Shown here in pieces: positions 59,453-64,000 of a stretch of DNA of 64,000 bases (the stretch's first letter is position 1; each line of letters begins with the position of its first letter). The notes beneath the pieces were generated by a model. That model worked only from the letters and a program-made list of their open reading frames with translations, did no database searches and was not told the DNA's origin. Location of the stretch: contig CAZKRL010000009.1 in the NCBI GenBank assembly GCA_964555295.1, forward strand, positions 25,659-89,658. The letters run 5' to 3'. The stretch comes from CAZKRL01 sp964555295. Its GTDB lineage: Bacteria > Bacteroidota > Bacteroidia > Flavobacteriales_D > Sanyastnellaceae. The position numbers and the translations under genes are program-made.

Positions 59453-60289
59453 TTACACAGGTGCCTTCTTAACGATTATTTGAAACGGTTGAAGTAATGA
59501 CCTCAATGGCTCGGCGTAAATAACCCGGGAAAGATGAAGACCTTGAGGAGGCATGCTCTGACCGGCGGCTCCTCTCCTACCCTCCGAAATAATATTCTCA
59601 ATATTCTGAGGGGCGTACTTACACATACCGATATCGATGAGTGTTCCGGTTATGGCCCTTACCATATTTCGCAAAAACCTATCAGCAGTAATATGAAACC
59701 TCATTCGGTTGTCATCCAACAATTCCCAATAGGCATTTCTAATGTCACAAATACCTGTAGTTTGACCACCACCAGTTCTACTAAAACTTGAGAAATCCCT
59801 TTTCGCAATAAGTCTTTGAGCGGCATCATTCATCAAGGATACATCGAGATGCCAAGGAAAAAACGTGCTGAATTTCTCAATAAAAGGATTTCGCCTGGTA
59901 TGAATATCGTAGTAATAAGAACGTTCAATGGCATGAAACCTCGCGTGAGCTCTATCGTCAACACGCCATAATCCTGTAAGGCCAATATCCCTCGGCAACA
60001 TCATATTTAGGCGAAAAAAAATTCCATCCACATCTTCAATTTCCTTTTCAGCGTTGAAATGAAGAAAAAATTCTCGGGCATGCACACCCGTATCTGTGCG
60101 GCCACATCCAATGGTTACAACTGTCTCTTGACGCAATAGCTTTCGCAGGGCATCTTCGACGACAGCTTGCACAGTATGACCATTGGGTTGACGCTGCCAA
60201 CCATTGTAATGGGTTCCATCGTATGAAATACCAAGAAAATACCTTGGCCAAACAGTTGTGTTATCCAATTCAGTTTTGTTCAAGAGCAC
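59453..60289 (-). CDS. truA: tRNA pseudouridine(38-40) synthase
   Basis: 278 residues. Catalytic Asp is in TIGCGRTDTGVHAREFFLHF near residue 65; start YFLGISYDGTHYNGWQRQPN and FSSFSRTGGGQTTGICDIRN are further TruA blocks; RMRFHITADRFLRNMVRAIT is the C-terminal signature. It modifies U38-U40 of the tRNA anticodon arm. The start is GTG (60289), which adds about 15 residues before the conserved part; no later ATG is available. It overlaps the stop of the upstream helicase gene by 20 bp. Confidence 0.95.
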   Translation of the reverse strand: MLLNKTELDNTTVWPRYFLGISYDGTHYNGWQRQPNGHTVQAVVEDALRKLLRQETVVTIGCGRTDTGVHAREFFLHFNAEKEIEDVDGIFFRLNMMLPRDIGLTGLWRVDDRAHARFHAIERSYYYDIHTRRNPFIEKFSTFFPWHLDVSLMNDAAQRLIAKRDFSSFSRTGGGQTTGICDIRNAYWELLDDNRMRFHITADRFLRNMVRAITGTLIDIGMCKYAPQNIENIISEGRRGAAGQSMPPQGLHLSRVIYAEPLRSLLQPFQIIVKKAPV

Positions 60290-61688
60290 CTTGTTCTATC
60301 TGCTCGGGTTGCAGACCCATCAAATATAATTGCACCGATGCACGAGTAACGGCCGTATAGTACCAACGATACAATTCTTTACCCGTCATCTCTTCTGTCA
60401 AGAATCCTTGGTCCACAAATACACAAGACCATTGACCGCCCTGAGCTTTGTGACAAGTAACTGCATAAGCGAATTTAACGTGCAAGGCGTTCATATATAT
60501 ATCATCCTTCAAAACCTTCTTGAGCGAATTCGCCTGGGTAACTTCAGGATAATCCTTTGCAATTTCATTTCTCAACTCAGAGAATTGCTCCTTATTGATA
60601 CCCGCTTGCTCAATTTCAATGGTATTACAGAGCAAGGTACATTCAAATCTCCTCGGGTTTTCTTGATCGCATAACTCTATTTCAGCGGTACAAAATCGGA
60701 ATTTCCCCTTTTGATCGAATCTAAGTATACGAACGATCTGAATGAAGTCTCCATTGGCGATAAAACCCGAACTCAATTCTTGTTGATTCCAAAAATAATT
60801 ATTTCTAATGACCATCATACGGTCGCCACTCTGAATCTCCTCATCACAGCCCAGCACCCGCTGTCGAATCTGCTGATTGAAAAGATTAGCTCTCTTGTTA
60901 CTTCTTGTGATGATAATGACATCCTCTTTTCCATGTTTTGAATAAGCTGCCTCCAAAGTTTCGGAAACTGAATCAATATTCTCCACGTCAGTACCAGGTT
61001 TAACCACCATTACCGGTAGCATTTGCATACCGGCCTCCTGCATGTCGCGCAACCGGTTCGCATTAAGCAAAATCCCCGATTCTAATTCTTGTCTAACTAC
61101 CTGTTGTAAATGAATAGTAGCAATGGTAAGATCAAAACTCCTCCGTAATTCGTCTTCCATGAGTGCCGGACTACTGGCCATACCAACAGGGGGAAGCTGT
61201 GCGGTATCACCAAGTAGAATCAATTTATTTCCGTTACTTGCAAATACAAACTCCATGAGATGCCCGAGCAAATCCGACTCAGAATTATCGCCAATCATTG
61301 ATGCTTCATCAACGATATATAGACAACCCGAATGACGATTCGGGCGAACGTTATAAAATCCTTCACGCCGATCATCAAATCCAAAATAAATCTGTCGATG
61401 GATGGTATAGGCCGTCCTTCCAGTGATTGAGGTCATTACTTTGGCGGCTCGACCTGTTGGGGCCATAAGCTCATATTGCAGCGAATATTGATCGAGACAG
61501 TTTAATAGCGCTTTCAAGCTCGTCGTTTTACCTGTTCCAGCGTGACCGTTAACAATGAGTGTTGCTCTTGGTCGAGCAGTGAACATCAGGCGCTGAAAAG
61601 CATGAAACAAACGAGTCTGATCATCCGTTGGTGACATCCCAAAATGCTGCAATAAGGAAAATTGAAATTGCTCGGGCGTGATTTGCAT
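60270..61688 (-). CDS. RecD-like AAA/SF1B helicase
   Basis: 472 residues. Walker A is LIVNGHAGTGKTTSLKALLN near residue 50; Walker B is LYIVDEASMIGD; motif III includes LLGDTAQLPPVG; motif V is VTCHKAQGGQWSCVFVDQ; motif VI is RWYYTAVTRASVQLYLMG. This matches the Bacteroidota RecD-like ATPases often coded near DUF3822 and rsmD, here divergent by 73 bp. No RecB/RecC partner is present in the window. Start: ATG at 61688, where MQITPEQ begins; the frame extends to 61715. Confidence 0.9.
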   Translation of the reverse strand: MQITPEQFQFSLLQHFGMSPTDDQTRLFHAFQRLMFTARPRATLIVNGHAGTGKTTSLKALLNCLDQYSLQYELMAPTGRAAKVMTSITGRTAYTIHRQIYFGFDDRREGFYNVRPNRHSGCLYIVDEASMIGDNSESDLLGHLMEFVFASNGNKLILLGDTAQLPPVGMASSPALMEDELRRSFDLTIATIHLQQVVRQELESGILLNANRLRDMQEAGMQMLPVMVVKPGTDVENIDSVSETLEAAYSKHGKEDVIIITRSNKRANLFNQQIRQRVLGCDEEIQSGDRMMVIRNNYFWNQQELSSGFIANGDFIQIVRILRFDQKGKFRFCTAEIELCDQENPRRFECTLLCNTIEIEQAGINKEQFSELRNEIAKDYPEVTQANSLKKVLKDDIYMNALHVKFAYAVTCHKAQGGQWSCVFVDQGFLTEEMTGKELYRWYYTAVTRASVQLYLMGLQPEQIEQGALEQN

Positions 61689-61760
61689 GTGGGATTTGGA
61701 ATGTTCGTGGCACAATTTACAATTATGTTATTGTTGTAATAGATTCGCCTCCCAAAGCAA

Positions 61761-62561
61761 ATGACAAATTTCAATCCAGAAATATTGGCGGCGGCAGTGA
61801 TGCCAAGACAAATACAGGTAGATTCCGCGTCACTGTCATTGCTGTTATGCATTCGGCATAATCATGTTTTGGTTTCAGTGTTTGATCCTGCACGCCAAGG
61901 AGTTGTTTGGAGGGGCGAATTTGAGACCGACCCACTTCAATCAGAATGGGAGTCAGTGATTGAATTCATCAAAGAACGCAATTGGCATCGAACCATTTTT
62001 GGCACTTGTGCAGTGGTTTACGACAATTCGAGGGGTATACTCACGCCCATGGGGCTATGGTCGGAGGGTATTGTTGGGAGTATGTACAAGCTAGAATGTG
62101 GTGTGGATTTAATACACCCCAATTCAGTTCATTTACCCGAGTGGGATGTGGTTTATACCTCCGAGAATCCGACATGGAATGACGCCATCCGCAATCTTTA
62201 CCCCAATGCACTTCTTTTATCAATCGATAGTATTTTACTGAGATACGCGCGCATCGTTGCCGATAATGAATCTGCTGTCTTAACCTATTTCAACAATGCA
62301 TCTTTCCGAATTATCATAGTCAGAGAAGGCCGATTACTGTTATGCAATCAGTACAATGGTTCCACCCCTATTGATTTTCTCTACTATCTGCGAGTAGCAA
62401 CCGCTGCCACGTCAATCGAGATGAAAGATTTGAAACTCTTCTTTTATTCAGAGGGAGAATTTTCATTTTCAGAAATCGGTTATTATTTGCCGGAGCATAA
62501 TCATTGGAACTCTTCCAGCGAATCGTTTTGGGATGAAATTCACCGTAAATGCGTATCATAG
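61761..62561 (+). CDS. DUF3822 family protein
   Basis: 266 residues; the N-terminus MTNFNPEILAAAVMPRQIQV and the second block FNNASFRIIIVREGRLLLCN, with YNGSTPIDFLYYLRVATAAT, match DUF3822, an actin-like (ASKHA) fold family confined to Bacteroidota. Function unknown. It overlaps rsmD by 13 bp, the normal partner gene. A -7-like box TAGATTCG (61740-61747) lies 13 nt upstream. Confidence 0.9.
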   Translation: MTNFNPEILAAAVMPRQIQVDSASLSLLLCIRHNHVLVSVFDPARQGVVWRGEFETDPLQSEWESVIEFIKERNWHRTIFGTCAVVYDNSRGILTPMGLWSEGIVGSMYKLECGVDLIHPNSVHLPEWDVVYTSENPTWNDAIRNLYPNALLLSIDSILLRYARIVADNESAVLTYFNNASFRIIIVREGRLLLCNQYNGSTPIDFLYYLRVATAATSIEMKDLKLFFYSEGEFSFSEIGYYLPEHNHWNSSSESFWDEIHRKCVS

Positions 62562-63091
62562 GAGGTTCACTGAAGGGACGTACCCTTAAGGTACCTGCAA
62601 ATTTCCGTGGCAGGCCTACTACAGATTTCGCGAGAGAAGGTCTTTTTAATATGTTAGGGGCAATGTTGGAATGGGATGAACTCGATGTGTTGGAGCTATA
62701 CGCTGGAACAGGCGCATTCTCGATTGAATGCCTTTCGCGCGGTGTTCGTCAAGTCGACGCTGTAGAAATAGATTCCCTTCACGTCAAGTCGATCGCAGAT
62801 AATTTCCGAAGCTTTGATTTTCGAAATGCCAACGTATTCCGCAACGATGCTTTCAAATGGTTAAATCATAATAACAAAGCGTATAATTTGATTTTTGCAG
62901 ACCCACCGCACGACTTGCCCAATTTGAAAGAGTTGCCAAGCATAGTTATGAATTCAACCGCCTCTTCCAATGGTGCATTGTTCATCCTAGAGCATAATCA
63001 CCGAGATGAATTCAGTAAGTATGAAAATTTTATGAAGAGTAGAAAATTCAGCAACGTCACTTTCAGCTTTTTCTCCGTACCCCCCAGATAA
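62549..63091 (+). CDS. rsmD: 16S rRNA (guanine(966)-N(2))-methyltransferase
   Basis: 180 residues. The start MRIIGGSLKGRTLKVPANFR, SAM-binding LELYAGTGAFSIECLSRG and motif IV LIFADPPHDLPNLKELPS place it as RsmD, which methylates G966 of 16S rRNA. In most RsmD proteins motif IV is DPPF/Y; here it is DPPH, an unusual aromatic replacement. The C-terminus ends SFFSVPPR. The ATG lies inside DUF3822 (13-bp overlap). Confidence 0.93.
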   Translation: MRIIGGSLKGRTLKVPANFRGRPTTDFAREGLFNMLGAMLEWDELDVLELYAGTGAFSIECLSRGVRQVDAVEIDSLHVKSIADNFRSFDFRNANVFRNDAFKWLNHNNKAYNLIFADPPHDLPNLKELPSIVMNSTASSNGALFILEHNHRDEFSKYENFMKSRKFSNVTFSFFSVPPR

Positions 63092-63119
63092 GGCAAATCC
63101 CACTTATTAAGAGTATTTA

Positions 63120-64000
63120 TTAATTCACCACCAGCACTTTATGAAGATTGGATTTTGATGAGTTCATTTCCTGAATGAAATACATGCCGCTCGCTAAGTC
63201 ATTCACCTCAAATGAAAAATTATTCATTGAATTCAATTTTAGCTCCCTTATCATCCTACCTACTCCATCAAGCACTCTGATGGATTTGTCACCAGTCGAC
63301 ATGATTCTGAAAGTTCCGTTATTGGGATTAGGAAAAACATGAATATCATCTGACTTCATTTCAATCTTTTCCTCTAAATGATCCAACATTTCCATGCAAA
63401 CAGCAATGGCTACTGATTTGGTTCGAGCCGTTGATTGTCCGCAAGAATTCACGTTTCTTACCGATACACTTCCAGTGGCAGTTCCCCAGGTACATGTCAT
63501 ACTGGTAGTTCCTTGTCCTGCAGTAATCACGGCTCCTGTTGGCACGGTCCAAGATTGGGTAATCCCTGTTACCGCAGGGGTTGTAAATACAAGACCTGTT
63601 TGATTGGGACATGCAGTTGCGGGTCCGGTAATACTCGCAGGAGTTGCAGGAACTCGGGTAAGCGTCGTACTTCTGGTGGAGGTACCACCACAAGAGTTGG
63701 ATGCTGTTACGGAAAGTGTTCCTGAAGTAAATGCACTGGTAATACTCAGTGTTATCGAGGTGCCATTATTGGTTACTATACTGCAACCCGCAGGTACCGA
63801 CCAGCTATAAGAGGTTGCACCTGTGACCGCAGTGATGGAATAAGTAAATTGTCCGCCGCCGCACAAATTGGTAGTTTGACCACTGATGGTGGAAGGTGTT
63901 GCCGGACTCTTGTTGATGGTAGTGCTTCTCAACGCACTTTGCCCGCAACTGCTGTTGGCTCTTACCGACAGCGTTCCGGAAGTGAATGAACTGCTTACCG
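63120..64000 (-). CDS. Repeat-rich T9SS type A cargo protein, 5'-truncated by the window
   Basis: The frame is open from base 64000, so the start lies beyond the window. Two complete PKD/Ig-like repeats of about 85 residues are seen (from SPATPSTISGQTTNLCGGGQ and from VPATPASITGPATACPNQTG), and part of a third upstream ends NSSCGQSALRSTTINKS. Each carries Ser/Thr-rich strands, a central WSVP or WTVP and an SCGGTS- or SCGQST-type end. The last 80 residues are a type A sorting domain (VFPNPNNGTFRIMSTGDKSI; VLDGVGRMIREL; LASGMYFIQEM). It should be exported by the type IX system. Function depends on the missing N-terminus. Confidence 0.88.
   Translation of the reverse strand, partial: VSSSFTSGTLSVRANSSCGQSALRSTTINKSPATPSTISGQTTNLCGGGQFTYSITAVTGATSYSWSVPAGCSIVTNNGTSITLSITSAFTSGTLSVTASNSCGGTSTRSTTLTRVPATPASITGPATACPNQTGLVFTTPAVTGITQSWTVPTGAVITAGQGTTSMTCTWGTATGSVSVRNVNSCGQSTARTKSVAIAVCMEMLDHLEEKIEMKSDDIHVFPNPNNGTFRIMSTGDKSIRVLDGVGRMIRELKLNSMNNFSFEVNDLASGMYFIQEMNSSKSNLHKVLVVN

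Noticed and set aside
1..64000. CRISPR arrays, tRNA or rRNA genes, insertion sequences, integrases, phage genes
   Set aside because: None found on reading both strands; no regularly spaced repeats, cloverleaf-like sequences, or transposase-like frames.

Overview
The window looks like chromosomal DNA of a member of the Bacteroidota (Flavobacteriia or a close relative). The evidence is type IX secretion cargo (type A and type B C-terminal sorting domains), a PorP/SprF protein, a fused LpxC-FabZ, families largely confined to this phylum (DUF3098, DUF3822, DUF4301, the HU-CCDC81/SPOR protein, FISUMP repeats), a parvulin cassette, and recurrent TAnnTTTG -7 boxes close to start codons. It is a Gram-negative with lipid A and KDO genes. 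I see no tRNA, rRNA, CRISPR array, insertion sequence, phage or integrase.

Layout. 0-8.4 kb: end of kdsB, an HU/SPOR protein, a HAD phosphatase, two family 2 glycosyltransferases, an outer-membrane-like protein, DUF3098 and uppP, a small membrane protein paired with an HTTM-like protein, and a MoxR ATPase. 8.4-14.2 kb: three-gene periplasmic PPIase/chaperone cassette and guaB. 14.3-26.2 kb: surface functions, namely a sugar transferase/aminotransferase pair, a 1240-residue T9SS type B cargo coupled to a PorP/SprF protein, an MBOAT/SGNH O-acylation pair and a T9SS-exported subtilisin. 26.2-33 kb: YqgE, a lone ParE-like toxin, lpxC/fabZ-lpxA followed by an ABC ATPase, DUF4301, an Hpt protein and galE. 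33-44.8 kb (visibly more G+C-rich): methylmalonyl-CoA mutase small subunit, a MutS2-like ATPase without Smr, a cytochrome c maturation cluster (ccmB-C-D-E-F), a sirtuin, an SF2 helicase and a TSUP permease.

44.9-57 kb is more A+T-rich and contains the most unusual locus. Six genes (45598-55087) are joined by overlaps or a 2-bp gap. They encode a TIR-like protein, a membrane-anchored nSTAND1 ATPase with a coiled coil and a degenerate beta-propeller, an outer-membrane-like protein, a propeller-like lipoprotein, a coiled-coil SpoIIE/PP2C phosphatase and a FISUMP-domain exported protein. Their promoter carries a near-perfect 28-bp inverted repeat against the -7 box. I infer an envelope-spanning signalling or conflict system; this is a hypothesis from domain content and gene coupling only.

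57-64 kb: an MsbA-like ABC exporter, a PsbP-like secreted protein, truA, a RecD-like helicase, DUF3822 and rsmD, and the C-terminal end of a repeat-rich T9SS cargo protein that runs off the window edge.
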